A DNA stretch of 30,986 nt, from contig CABKMN010000025.1 in the NCBI GenBank assembly GCA_902373525.1, forward strand, positions 1-30,986. The letters are read 5' to 3'. This document shows, one piece after another, positions 15,362-22,799 of the stretch. The translations under genes and the position numbers were made by a program. This DNA comes from an uncultured Bilophila sp. (GTDB taxonomy: Bacteria > Desulfobacterota > Desulfovibrionia > Desulfovibrionales > Desulfovibrionaceae). The notes below the pieces were generated by a model. The model ran no database searches. It saw only the letters and a list, made by a program, of their open reading frames with translations, and was not told the DNA's origin. Position 1 is the stretch's first letter. Every line of letters starts with the position of its first letter.

Positions 15362-16450
15362 ATGATCACTCTGCTGCTCACCGTCTTTCTCGTGGTGCTG
15401 GTTTCCGCGGCCTGTTCCATGACCGAAGCGGCCCTCTACTCCGTCCCCTGGACCTACATCGAAAACCTGCGGAAGCAGGGTTCGGTCAAGGGCGAGCTGC
15501 TCTACCAGCTCCGTTCCCACATCGACCAGCCCATCGCGGCGGTGCTTACCCTGAACACGGTGGCGAACACCGCCGGAGCCGCCGTCGCGGGCGCCATCGC
15601 CTCCAACGTGCTCGGCACCGACAACACGGCCCTGTTCGCCGGGGGACTGACCATCCTCATTCTGGCGTTCGGGGAAATCCTCCCCAAGACGCTCGGCGTG
15701 GTCCACGCCTGCGGCGTCGCCGGGGGCATGGCCCGCCCGCTCCGCCTCATGGTGGTGATCTTCAAGCCCTTCATCTGGTTTTCAAGCATGATGACGCGGC
15801 TTGTGGCGCCGCCCCAGAGCGGCCCCTCCGCCACGGAAGACGACATCCGGGCGATCACCAGCCTTTCCCGCCAGACCGGGCGCATCCAGCAGTACGAGGA
15901 AAACGCCATCAGAAACATCCTGTCGCTCGACGTCAAGCATGTGCGCGAAATCATGACCCCGCGCATGATGGTCTTCTCGCTTCAGGAAAGCGTCACGGTC
16001 AGGGAAGCCTACGATCATCCCCAGATTTGGCACTACAGCCGCATCCCCGTCTACGGGGACGACAACGAGGACATCGTGGGCATCGTGCTCCGCAAGGACA
16101 TCGGACGCTACGTTTCACAGGGCGAGCCGGACAAGACGCTCTTCGACATCATGCAGCCGGTCCGCTTCGTGCTCGAAAACCAGACCGTGGACAAGCTGCT
16201 GCTGGAATTTCTGGAGTCGCGGCTCCATCTCTTCATCGTGCTGGACGAATACGGCGGGCTGGCCGGAGTCGTGTCCCTTGAGGACGTGCTTGAGGAAATG
16301 CTCGGCCGGGAGATCGTGGACGAAACCGACGCCGTGGCCGACCTCCGCGAGGCAGCCCGCCAGCGCCGCAGCGCCCTCACTCAAGCCCGCAACCAGCAAA
16401 ACGCCGCCCTCAGGGAAGCCCGCGCCAACGCGGCGGGCGAGAAGGAATAA
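15362..16450 (+). CDS. CNNM (DUF21) membrane protein with paired CBS domains
   Basis: 362 aa. The N-terminal CNNM/DUF21 transmembrane domain (about 1-145) has a first hydrophobic segment ending in SAACSMTEAAL and the family motif GEILPKT (104-110). A linker leads to the REIMTPR motif (195-201) and two CBS repeats (about 195-315) that end with DEYGGLAGVVSLEDVLE and GREIVDE. Family members (CorC/YfjD/HlyC-like) are linked to magnesium or cobalt efflux, with CBS domains sensing nucleotides. The C-terminal transporter-associated CorC/HlyC domain found in many relatives is missing; an Ala/Arg-rich tail replaces it. The substrate is not readable from sequence. It is divergent from the ribosomal operon and monocistronic. 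Confidence 0.9.
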   Translation: MITLLLTVFLVVLVSAACSMTEAALYSVPWTYIENLRKQGSVKGELLYQLRSHIDQPIAAVLTLNTVANTAGAAVAGAIASNVLGTDNTALFAGGLTILILAFGEILPKTLGVVHACGVAGGMARPLRLMVVIFKPFIWFSSMMTRLVAPPQSGPSATEDDIRAITSLSRQTGRIQQYEENAIRNILSLDVKHVREIMTPRMMVFSLQESVTVREAYDHPQIWHYSRIPVYGDDNEDIVGIVLRKDIGRYVSQGEPDKTLFDIMQPVRFVLENQTVDKLLLEFLESRLHLFIVLDEYGGLAGVVSLEDVLEEMLGREIVDETDAVADLREAARQRRSALTQARNQQNAALREARANAAGEKE

Positions 16451-16469
16451 GGGGGGAGAGAAAAGGAAT

Positions 16470-16507
16470 CGGGGGAGGACGCTTTTTGAAAAAAGCGCCC
16501 TCCCCCG
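16470..16507. repeat. GC-rich palindrome after the CNNM gene
   Basis: Arms pair over 18 positions with one mismatch: outer CGGGGGAGG with its complement, inner CGCTTTTT with AAAAAGCG, 2-nt loop. It starts 19 nt after the stop codon. It has no terminal T-run, so a role as a canonical terminator is doubtful. Confidence 0.7.
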
Positions 16508-16557
16508 GTACCCCCTCCCGCAAAAACTTCGACCGGTGGGGAGGCGGCGCGCAAGCA

Positions 16558-16767
16558 GTCCCGCCGTCACACGCACGGAATGGACGCTTCGTTCAGGGCG
16601 TCGTAATAAAGATCAATGGTCCCGCCGTCCCAAGCGCGAAATGGACCTTCCGGGTTATTCCCCGGTCGTTTTTACAGGGCTCCGCTGTCCCGTGCATGGA
16701 ACGAACGAGAGGACTGGCCGATGCCCTGTCGGCTTTCTGTTCGGTTGTCCCGCGTGCGGAACGAACC
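16558..16767. repeat. Four degenerate 29-nt repeats at 60-61-nt spacing (CRISPR-like relic?)
   Basis: Copies lie at 16558-16586, 16619-16647, 16679-16707 and 16739-16767. All carry GTC at the same place, and pairs of copies agree at 15 or 16 of 21 core positions. Intervening segments are 32, 31 and 31 nt and are unrelated to each other. Each copy has partial dyad symmetry: the outer pair is GTCC/GGAC in copies one and two and GTTCG/CGAAC in copy four, whose inner pair is CCGC/GCGG. Repeat length, spacer length and the GAACC-type end resemble type I-E CRISPR arrays, but the copies are too diverged for an active array and no cas gene is in the window. The 61-nt step rules out a coding repeat. 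Tandem dyad elements of another kind remain possible. Confidence 0.5.
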
Positions 16768-16789
16768 GCCCTCCCCCTCCTGAAGCCAT

Positions 16790-16826
16790 AAAAAAGCCCC
16801 GGACCTGCAATGCCGGGGCTTTTTTT
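16790..16826. terminator. Bidirectional rho-independent terminator
   Basis: A-run and GCCCCGG (16790-16802) pair with CCGGGGC and a T-run (16813-16826) around a 10-nt loop. The A and T runs make it work for both convergent genes: the CNNM gene on the plus strand and the MHS transporter on the minus strand. Confidence 0.85.
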
Positions 16827-16922
16827 GTCCTGAACATGTCCGGGGGAACGTGTTCAAAAAGGCAACGCATACTGCGGACGGTGCCCTTTTTTTCTTTTGA
16901 GGAGAAACCGGGCGACGGGCGG

Positions 16923-16957
16923 AACGTCGGGCCGCCGTATGGCCCCGTCCCGACGTT
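16923..16957. repeat. Hairpin with 9-bp perfect arms
   Basis: AACGTCGGG (16923-16931) pairs with CCCGACGTT (16949-16957); the 17-nt centre contains a second GGCC/GGCC pairing. It lies downstream of the MHS transporter on the minus strand. No T-run follows. Confidence 0.55.
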
Positions 16958-16977
16958 GCGGAAAGGGTTGAGAGAGT

Positions 16978-17030
16978 CCGGGAGGGGGAGAGGGCCCCTT
17001 CTCCGGATGGGGCCTCTCTCCCCCTCCCGG
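16978..17030. repeat. Large GC-rich palindrome after the MHS transporter gene
   Basis: Arms of about 21 nt (16978-16998 and 17009-17030) pair almost completely with one small irregularity, purine-rich G/A on one side and C/T on the other. It begins 27 nt beyond the minus-strand stop codon, similar in placement and composition to the palindromes at 16470, 23480 and 29805. Confidence 0.7.
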
Positions 17031-17057
17031 TTTCCTCACCGCTTCATCCTGACGCCG

Positions 17058-18425
17058 CTAGGCGGATTCGCCTTCCAGAAGCGGTTCCACACTGGGGACT
17101 TCCTCCTCGACGGGAGAGGCCGGAGGAAAGCCCTTCCTGTTGAGGTGGCGAATCCAGACGGTGCACGCGGCGCTGATGAGGCCCGCGGCGCCCAGATAGG
17201 AACAGAGATACCAGGGTTCTCCGCCGTTCCAGGCCACGAGCATGGTCGCCACCATCGGGGTCAGCCCGGCGGCGAAGATGCCGGAGAACTGGTACACGAA
17301 GGAGATGGCGGAGTAGCGCACGGACGGGTCGAAGCTGTCGGAGAAGAGGCTGGACATGGTGCCGAACACCGCGGCGTACACAATGCCGAACGGCAGGGCC
17401 AGAGCGAGACAGACCAGCAGGTAGTTGTCGGAATAGTTGTGGAAGACCCAGAAGGCCGGGAAGCCGAGGATGCCGAGCGCCAGCGCGCAGCAGCCGAACA
17501 CCCGGGCCTTGCCGATGCGGTCGGCGATCATCCCCCAGAAGGGGATGAAGAAGGACATGACCACGGAGGCGATCATCACGACGCCGAGCGCGGAGGAGCG
17601 TTCGAGACCGCGGGTCTGGGTCAGGTAGCTCAGCGAGAACACCGCGAAGGTGTTGAAGGCCACGCCGTCGATGAGGCGCGCGCCCATACAGGCCAGCATC
17701 ATCTTGGGGTAACGCTTGAAGGCGTCGAGAAGCGGGTACTTCACTTCCGGCATCTTGGCCTTGGCTTCGGCGAAGTCCTTGGTCTCATGCACGGAGGAGC
17801 GAATGTAGGAACCCACGAACAGCAGGCCGGCGCTCATGATGAACGCGACGCGCCAGCCCCAGGAAAGGAACGCCTCGTTGGACAGCACCGCGGAGAAGAA
17901 CCCGATCACGCCGGAGGCCAGCAGCAGGCCGAGGGAAAGGCCGATCTGCGGCAGGCTGGCGTAGAAGGCGCGCTTGTGCGCGGGAGCCGACTCGAAGGAC
18001 ATCAGCACCGCGCCGCCCCACTCGCCGCCGAGGCCGAGGCCCTGCGCCACGCGGCACAGGATGAGCAGGATGGGGGCCCAGATGCCGATGCTGGCGTAGG
18101 AGGGGATGCAGCCGATGGCGACCGTGCCCGTGCCCATGATCATAAGGGTGATGACGAGCACCTTCTTGCGGCCGATCTTGTCGCCGAAGTGCCCGAAGAC
18201 AAGGCCCCCCATCGGACGGGCGATGAAGCCCACCGCGAACGTGGCGAACGCCAGCATGGTCCCGATGCGGTCGTCGAACTCGGGGAAATACAGGTGATTG
18301 AAAATGAGTCCGGCCACAACCCCATAGAGGAAGAAGTCGTACCATTCGATGACGGCCCCTACGAGGGAAGAAACGACGACGCGACGAAGGTTTTTGTCGT
18401 GTTCGATCTGTTCTGCGGTTTTCAT
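17058..18425 (-). CDS. MFS metabolite:proton symporter (MHS family)
   Basis: 455 aa from the ATG at 18425, which has an AAGGAGT Shine-Dalgarno sequence; an upstream in-frame ATG at 18479 lies inside the promoter and is rejected. Twelve hydrophobic segments are visible. IEWYDFFLYG (26-35) in the first segment and the motif GHFGDKIGRKKVL (78-90) between segments two and three mark the metabolite:H+ symporter branch (ShiA, ProP, KgtP relatives), inner-membrane importers of organic acids or compatible solutes. The substrate cannot be told. The gene stands alone. A sigma-54 promoter match 48 nt upstream suggests activation by an enhancer-binding protein in response to the substrate or nutrient state. 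Confidence 0.9.
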   Translation of the reverse strand: MKTAEQIEHDKNLRRVVVSSLVGAVIEWYDFFLYGVVAGLIFNHLYFPEFDDRIGTMLAFATFAVGFIARPMGGLVFGHFGDKIGRKKVLVITLMIMGTGTVAIGCIPSYASIGIWAPILLILCRVAQGLGLGGEWGGAVLMSFESAPAHKRAFYASLPQIGLSLGLLLASGVIGFFSAVLSNEAFLSWGWRVAFIMSAGLLFVGSYIRSSVHETKDFAEAKAKMPEVKYPLLDAFKRYPKMMLACMGARLIDGVAFNTFAVFSLSYLTQTRGLERSSALGVVMIASVVMSFFIPFWGMIADRIGKARVFGCCALALGILGFPAFWVFHNYSDNYLLVCLALALPFGIVYAAVFGTMSSLFSDSFDPSVRYSAISFVYQFSGIFAAGLTPMVATMLVAWNGGEPWYLCSYLGAAGLISAACTVWIRHLNRKGFPPASPVEEEVPSVEPLLEGESA

Positions 18426-18472
18426 GCGTACTCCTTGCGCTTGGTGTTGCCCCTGTTTGTTGTCCCTAAAAA

Positions 18473-18488
18473 AGCACAATTTGTGCCA
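18473..18488 (-). promoter_or_regulatory. Sigma-54 (-24/-12) promoter of the MHS transporter
   Basis: The minus strand reads TGGCACAAATTGTGCT (18488-18473). Against the TGGCAC-N5-TTGCW consensus, only one of the fixed positions differs, and the essential GG and GC are at the right spacing. A start about 12 nt downstream (near 18462) leaves a leader of about 37 nt containing the AAGGAGT site. The element also contains a 13-nt dyad (GCACAAATTGTGC), which could be coincidence or an operator. Confidence 0.65.
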
Positions 18489-18781
18489 TTGATTTTCCGT
18501 ATTCCCCTGCCTTCATTCGTTTTCCGCACATTTTCGACTTTTTTTCTCCTGTTCGGGGAGGGGCTTGCCGCACGTACCGAAAGCGCCGACGGCCTCTGCG
18601 CGAAAGAGGTAGAGGTGCTTTTCTGCATCATTCCTTTTACAAAAAAAGAGTATTTTGATGGAAAAATGCATCTGAGAACGGGTTTTATTTTAAGAAATGT
18701 TCCTGACAGGTGTTTTTATGCATCATCCTCAAATATGAGGGAAAAACGCCTTCCATGTGACGAAAGAAACAAACCCGCCGG

Positions 18782-18787
18782 TATAAA
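18782..18787 (+). promoter_or_regulatory. Possible -10 box of the ccm operon
   Basis: TATAAA lies 120 nt before the ccmE ATG. Upstream, only a poor -35 (TGACGA with 18-nt spacing) is visible, so the promoter is tentative. Confidence 0.3.
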
Positions 18788-18906
18788 AAAGGACCGGAAA
18801 CCAAGGGGATGGAATCGGCGTTGAGGCCGGAACTGATTTGACTTTTGCCCCCCCCGCTGGTATTCGCCATCATGGAAGTGAGGAGGAAAGCACAACAGGA
18901 ACCACC

Positions 18907-19317
18907 ATGGCAAAAAAATCCGGCAAGAACGTCTATCTCGTGGCGCTTCTCCTGTTTCTGGGAGGCGTCGGCTATCTTGCGTATTCCGGCTTTTCCGAAA
19001 ACAGCGTCTATTTCCTCAACGTCTCCGAAGCGCTCGCCACTCCCACCGAAAACCTGAAGGCGGCCCGCCTGTTCGGCACCGTCGCCGAAGACGGCCTCGC
19101 CGTGGCGGACACGGGACGCGACGTCCGGTTCCGGCTGGAAGATCAGCAGAACAAGGCCACCACGCTCTGGGTCGAGTATACGGGCGCCATCCCGGATACC
19201 TTCAAGGCCGGGGCGGAGGTCATCGTCGAGGGCGGCATCCGGCCCGACGGCTCGTTTCAGGCCAAGACGCTCATGACCAAGTGCCCTTCCAAGTACCAAA
19301 AGGAAAACAGAGGCTGA
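18907..19317 (+). CDS. ccmE: Cytochrome c maturation heme chaperone CcmE, C-x3-Y type
   Basis: 136 aa from the ATG at 18907, with an AGGA ribosome site; an upstream in-frame ATG (18838) gives an unlikely N-terminus. CcmE is anchored in the inner membrane by one segment (about 8-26) and carries heme on its periplasmic OB-fold domain (about 35-120) to CcmF. The classical covalent heme ligand is histidine in an H-x3-Y motif. Here the motif is CPSKY, with Cys126 in place of His and Tyr130 conserved. This C-x3-Y form is known from Desulfovibrio desulfuricans, whose Ccm system also works without CcmG and CcmH. It opens the ccm cluster; a GC hairpin separates it from ccmF. Confidence 0.93.
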   Translation: MAKKSGKNVYLVALLLFLGGVGYLAYSGFSENSVYFLNVSEALATPTENLKAARLFGTVAEDGLAVADTGRDVRFRLEDQQNKATTLWVEYTGAIPDTFKAGAEVIVEGGIRPDGSFQAKTLMTKCPSKYQKENRG

Positions 19318-19345
19318 ACGCCGCTCTGTCCCGAATCCTTCGGAT

Positions 19346-19370
19346 GGCCCGCCGCTCCGCGCGGCGGGCC
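19346..19370 (+). repeat. GC hairpin between ccmE and ccmF
   Basis: Ten-bp perfect arms (19346-19355 and 19361-19370) around a 5-nt loop. A G/C-rich stretch and TTTTT follow at 19383-19401 but are not directly attached to the stem. It might weaken read-through from ccmE into ccmF or protect the ccmE message. Confidence 0.5.
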
Positions 19371-19469
19371 CCGTAACGATGCGGGCGGCGCGGCTTTTTC
19401 ATATGCGCCGGAGCCCGTCGGTTCCGTACACACTTCCGGAAGATCGCTTCCGGTCAACCTGGAGCTTCC

Positions 19470-21461
19470 ATGTATTATTTCGCTTTCTGCCTTCTCGCGC
19501 TTTCCATGCTGTGCGCGCTCGGCGGCGCGCTGTGGGCCATCCGCTCGCTGTGGCCCATGACGGCCTCCGCCTCACCGAAGCTCGGCGCGCCTTCGTTCGC
19601 CGCCGAAGCCCGCCTCGGCGTCATCGAAAAGCTCAACCTCGCCCTCACCGGCTGTTACGTCGTCGCGTCGGCTATCCTTATATATGCGCTGGCGACCTAC
19701 GACTTCTCGCTGGTCTACGTGGCGAGCTACACCGACCGGTTCCTTCCGCTGTTCTACCGCATCACGGCCTTCTGGGCCGGACAGGCCGGTTCCATGCTGT
19801 TCTGGGCCTTCTCCGTGGCGATCTGCGGCGGCCTGTTCCAGCTCACCCGCTCCTATAAAAACCTGACCCCCGGCACCAAGCTGTGGTACTGGACCTTCTA
19901 CCTCGGGATCATGTCCTTCTTCGGGCTCATCCTCGTGACGTGGAACAACCCGTTCCTCCTGAACCACGCCACGCCCCCGGACGGCAACGGCCTGAACCCC
20001 CTGCTCCAAAATCCCGGCATGATCTTCCATCCGCCGCTGCTGTTCCTCGGGTACGGCGGCTTCGTCATCCCCGGCTGTCTCGCGCTCGCCCAGACCCTGA
20101 GCGGCAAGCACACCGAGGAAACCGCATGGACCGACGTGGCCCGGCCCTTCACCCTGTCCGCATGGGCGTTCCTGACGGCGGGCATCGTGCTCGGCGGCTG
20201 GTGGGCCTACATGGAACTCGGCTGGGGCGGCTACTGGGCGTGGGACCCGGTGGAAAACGCCTCCCTCATCCCGTGGCTCATCGCCACGGCGGCCCTGCAC
20301 ACCATGCTCATCCAGACGCGCCGCAACAAACTGCACGGCGTCAACGTCTTCCTGATGGCCCTGACCACCGTTTCGGCCTTCTTCGCGACCTACCTCGTCC
20401 GCAGCGGCGTGGTGCAGTCGGTGCATGCCTTCGGTGAAGGCGGCGTGGGCGTTCCCCTGCTCGTCTTCATTCTCGGGGGCACCGCGCTGTCCGTCTGGAT
20501 CGCCTTCCTCGCGCGCCGCGACGACGCGGGCGAGCTCTCCGGCATCGAAAGCCGCGAAGGCTTCCTGATCCTGACCTCGTGGCTGCTGCTGGCCCTGTCG
20601 CTGATCATCCTCGTCGCCACCATGTGGCCCGTGTTCACCGCCTTCTGGAAGGAAACGATCATGGGCCTCGCCCGCGAAGCCCAGCTCGACGCCGCCGGAC
20701 ACGATCACGGCGGAGCCGTGGGCCTCACCGCCGACTTCTACAACCGCGTCTGCATGCCGCTGTTCGCGGCGATGGTCGCCATCCTGAGCATCTGCCCGTG
20801 GCTCGGCTGGAACGGCGGGGTCCGCCACAAGCGGAACCTCCTGCTGGTCATCTGCGCCTTCATCGGCTCGGCCGCGGCGATGTACGCCTCCGGCTACACC
20901 CTGCCCGTCGCCGTGCTCGGCGCCTCCGCCAGCATCGCGGCGCTGGTGAGCATGGCCCTCAAGCTCACCGACAGAAGCGTCCTCGGCCACGCGCCGAGCT
21001 TCGCCGCCTACGGCATCCACATCGGCATCGCCCTCATCGCGCTGGGCATCGCCTTCTCCGGACCGTACAAGATCGAATCCGAACCCACGCTCGCCATCGG
21101 CGAAACCGCCAAGGTCGGCCAGTTCGAGGTCGTCTTCAAGAACCTCTACGAAGGCGAAGGCCCCGGCTACATCTTCCTCGAAGGCGAGCTGGAAGTCCGC
21201 AAGGACGGCAAGCTGGTGGGCATCGCCTCGCCGCAGCGCCGCGTCTACGCCAAGTGGGGCCAGATGCAGTTCGCCGAGGCCGCGGTCATCCCGTCTCTGG
21301 GCAACGAATTCTACGCCACCCTCATGGCGGTGGACCGCCAGAACCGGGCGGTGTTCCGCCTGAGTTCCAACCCGCTGGTCAACTGGCTGTGGATAGGCGG
21401 CACGCTGATCTGCCTGCTGCCGTTCATCAGTTTCAGACGCCGCAACTCACGGGAAAGCTGA
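19470..21461 (+). CDS. ccmF: Cytochrome c heme lyase subunit CcmF
   Basis: 663 aa, full length. CcmF is the multi-spanning inner-membrane protein that takes heme from CcmE and ligates it to apocytochrome c. The tryptophan-rich WWD domain is at about 242-262 (GGYWAWDPVENASLIPWL), and the flanking HPPLLF (His187) supplies a candidate heme ligand. About 14 hydrophobic segments are seen, with a periplasmic domain near residues 530-640. The ATG at 19470 follows a GGAG site. It overlaps ccmA by one base (TGATG). With ccmG and ccmH not in the cluster, it may accept reduced apocytochrome by another route. Confidence 0.95.
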   Translation: MYYFAFCLLALSMLCALGGALWAIRSLWPMTASASPKLGAPSFAAEARLGVIEKLNLALTGCYVVASAILIYALATYDFSLVYVASYTDRFLPLFYRITAFWAGQAGSMLFWAFSVAICGGLFQLTRSYKNLTPGTKLWYWTFYLGIMSFFGLILVTWNNPFLLNHATPPDGNGLNPLLQNPGMIFHPPLLFLGYGGFVIPGCLALAQTLSGKHTEETAWTDVARPFTLSAWAFLTAGIVLGGWWAYMELGWGGYWAWDPVENASLIPWLIATAALHTMLIQTRRNKLHGVNVFLMALTTVSAFFATYLVRSGVVQSVHAFGEGGVGVPLLVFILGGTALSVWIAFLARRDDAGELSGIESREGFLILTSWLLLALSLIILVATMWPVFTAFWKETIMGLAREAQLDAAGHDHGGAVGLTADFYNRVCMPLFAAMVAILSICPWLGWNGGVRHKRNLLLVICAFIGSAAAMYASGYTLPVAVLGASASIAALVSMALKLTDRSVLGHAPSFAAYGIHIGIALIALGIAFSGPYKIESEPTLAIGETAKVGQFEVVFKNLYEGEGPGYIFLEGELEVRKDGKLVGIASPQRRVYAKWGQMQFAEAAVIPSLGNEFYATLMAVDRQNRAVFRLSSNPLVNWLWIGGTLICLLPFISFRRRNSRES

Positions 21462-22126
21462 TGTTGATACGGCTCGCCGGAATCGGAAAACTCTTTGGGG
21501 CCCGCGCCGTGCTCAGGAACGTCTCGCTTGAGGTGTTCCCCGGCACGGTCACCCTGCTCGTCGGCGCCAACGGCGCGGGCAAGACCACCCTGCTTCGGAT
21601 CATGGCGGGGCTTGCCCGCCCCACCGTGGGCTCCGTCGAACGGTTTTGCGAGGACGGCGAGCTCGGGTATCTGGGACACGCCACGTTCATCTATCCCGGC
21701 CTGACCGCGCTGGAGAACCTCGCGTTCTGGAGCGGGATGCACGGGCATCCCACGGACCGCGCCACCCTCGCGGCGGCGCTGGCCCGCGTGGAGCTCGAAC
21801 CCTTCGCCGAAGAACGGGCGGGCACCTTCTCGCGCGGCATGGCCCAGCGCCTGAACCTCGCCCGCATCCTGCTCCAGTCGCCGAAGCTCCTCCTGCTGGA
21901 CGAGCCGGGGACCGGTCTGGACGTGCGTTCCCTCGCCATCCTGCACCGCGAAATCGCCGCGGCCCGCGAACGGGGCGCCGGGGTCGTCTGGATTTCCCAC
22001 GACGTCGCCGGAGACGCGGCCCGCGCCGACCGGATCGCGGCCATCGAAAACCGGACCATCGGCTACTGCGGCCCGGCGGGCCAATACCCCGCCCTGCTCC
22101 GCACCCCCGAGGAGGCCGCATGCTGA
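21461..22126 (+). CDS. ccmA: Heme exporter ATP-binding protein CcmA
   Basis: 221 aa. ATPase of the CcmAB(C) ABC complex that releases heme-loaded CcmE from CcmC. Walker A is GANGAGKTT (35-43), Walker B LLLLDE (143-148), and the signature motif is the divergent FSRGMAQR typical of CcmA. The H-loop is WISHD. The start overlaps the ccmF stop by one base, and the end overlaps ccmB by 7 nt, so the genes are tightly coupled. Confidence 0.95.
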   Translation: MLIRLAGIGKLFGARAVLRNVSLEVFPGTVTLLVGANGAGKTTLLRIMAGLARPTVGSVERFCEDGELGYLGHATFIYPGLTALENLAFWSGMHGHPTDRATLAAALARVELEPFAEERAGTFSRGMAQRLNLARILLQSPKLLLLDEPGTGLDVRSLAILHREIAAARERGAGVVWISHDVAGDAARADRIAAIENRTIGYCGPAGQYPALLRTPEEAAC

Positions 22127-22797
22127 AAGCCGCGTGGATCATCGCCCGCAAGGACCTCCGCCTCGTGCTCTCGCGCGGCGCGGGGCTGGTGCAAGCGCTC
22201 CTGCTCGGGCTGCTGCTCATCTTCGTGTTCAGCCTGTCCCGCGAAACCGGGGAGACCATGAGCGGACAGGGGGCGGCCACGATCTTCTGGCTGTCCTCGG
22301 CGTTCTGTCAGGTGCTTTCCTTCAACATGCTGTACGGGCTGGAAGAAGCCAACGGCTCGCGCTCCGGGCTGCTGCTCCTTCCGGTCCCGCTCCAGTCGGT
22401 CTGGTTCGGCAAGGCGGCGGCGGGGCTGTGCATCATCCTGACGGCGCAGGCCCTCTTCCTTCCGGCGACCATCGTGTTCCTCGGGCAGTCGCTCGGGGAA
22501 GGCTGGCGGCTGGCCCTGCTCGCCCTCGTGCTGACGGACATCGGCATGGCGGCGCTCGGTTCGCTCCTCGGGGCGCTCTCGCAGGGGCAGGCCGCGCGGG
22601 AGTCGCTGCTGTCCATCGTCCTCTTCCCGCTGATCATTCCCATTCTGTTGGCGGGCATCCGCCTCTGCGCCGGGGGCTTTTCCGAAGCCCTGCCCGAAGG
22701 CGCGGACTCGTGGCTCGGCATCGCCGTGGCGTTCGACGCGGTGTTTCTCGCGGCGGGCCTTGTCCTTTTCCCCTTTGTCTTTTCAGGAGACGAATAA
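22120..22797 (+). CDS. ccmB: Heme exporter membrane protein CcmB
   Basis: 225 aa from the ATG at 22120, with a GGAGG site inside the end of ccmA. CcmB is the membrane partner of CcmA. Six hydrophobic segments are seen, with the N-terminal AAWIIARKDLRLVLSR amphipathic start, FSLSRETGETMSGQG and LLLPVPLQSVWFGKA typical of the family. It overlaps ccmA by 7 nt and is 2 nt from ccmC. Confidence 0.94.
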   Translation: MLKAAWIIARKDLRLVLSRGAGLVQALLLGLLLIFVFSLSRETGETMSGQGAATIFWLSSAFCQVLSFNMLYGLEEANGSRSGLLLLPVPLQSVWFGKAAAGLCIILTAQALFLPATIVFLGQSLGEGWRLALLALVLTDIGMAALGSLLGALSQGQAARESLLSIVLFPLIIPILLAGIRLCAGGFSEALPEGADSWLGIAVAFDAVFLAAGLVLFPFVFSGDE

Positions 22798-22799
22798 GC

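Larger units (their letters stand above)
16451..17057. other. Repeat-rich intergenic region between convergent genes
   Basis: This gap lies between the CNNM gene (plus) and the MHS transporter (minus), which converge. It contains, in order: a GC-rich palindrome (16470-16507), four degenerate 29-nt repeats (16558-16767), a bidirectional terminator (16790-16826), a hairpin with 9-bp arms (16923-16957) and a large GC-rich palindrome (16978-17030). Open frames across it are low-quality and cross the palindromes. Confidence 0.7.
18426..18906. other. AT-rich divergent control region, MHS transporter / ccmE
   Basis: The 481-nt region separates the two divergent units. Besides the sigma-54 promoter it contains an AT-rich stretch (about 18640-18790). 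The heptamer ATGCATC occurs twice (18666-18672 and 18719-18725), 53 nt apart and about 190-250 nt upstream of the sigma-54 site, where enhancer-binding proteins usually bind. A palindrome CCTGACAGG lies near 18701-18709. No gene is supported; the minus-strand frame through here is a shadow of ccmE. Confidence 0.4.

Noticed and set aside
16486..16791. 101-codon frame with repeated AVP segments
   Set aside because: The similarity between segments comes from the DNA repeats, whose 61-nt first step breaks the reading frame.
16278..18824. 848-codon open frame on the plus strand
   Set aside because: It runs antisense through the MHS transporter and across palindromes and a terminator, with no homologous features.
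18838..18906. Longer N-terminus for CcmE
   Set aside because: The added residues precede the basic start and membrane segment typical of CcmE, and the ATG at 18907 has a ribosome site.
19572..21020. 482-codon open frame on the minus strand
   Set aside because: It is antisense to ccmF, with the His/Gly/Asp/Glu-rich composition of a frame shadow.
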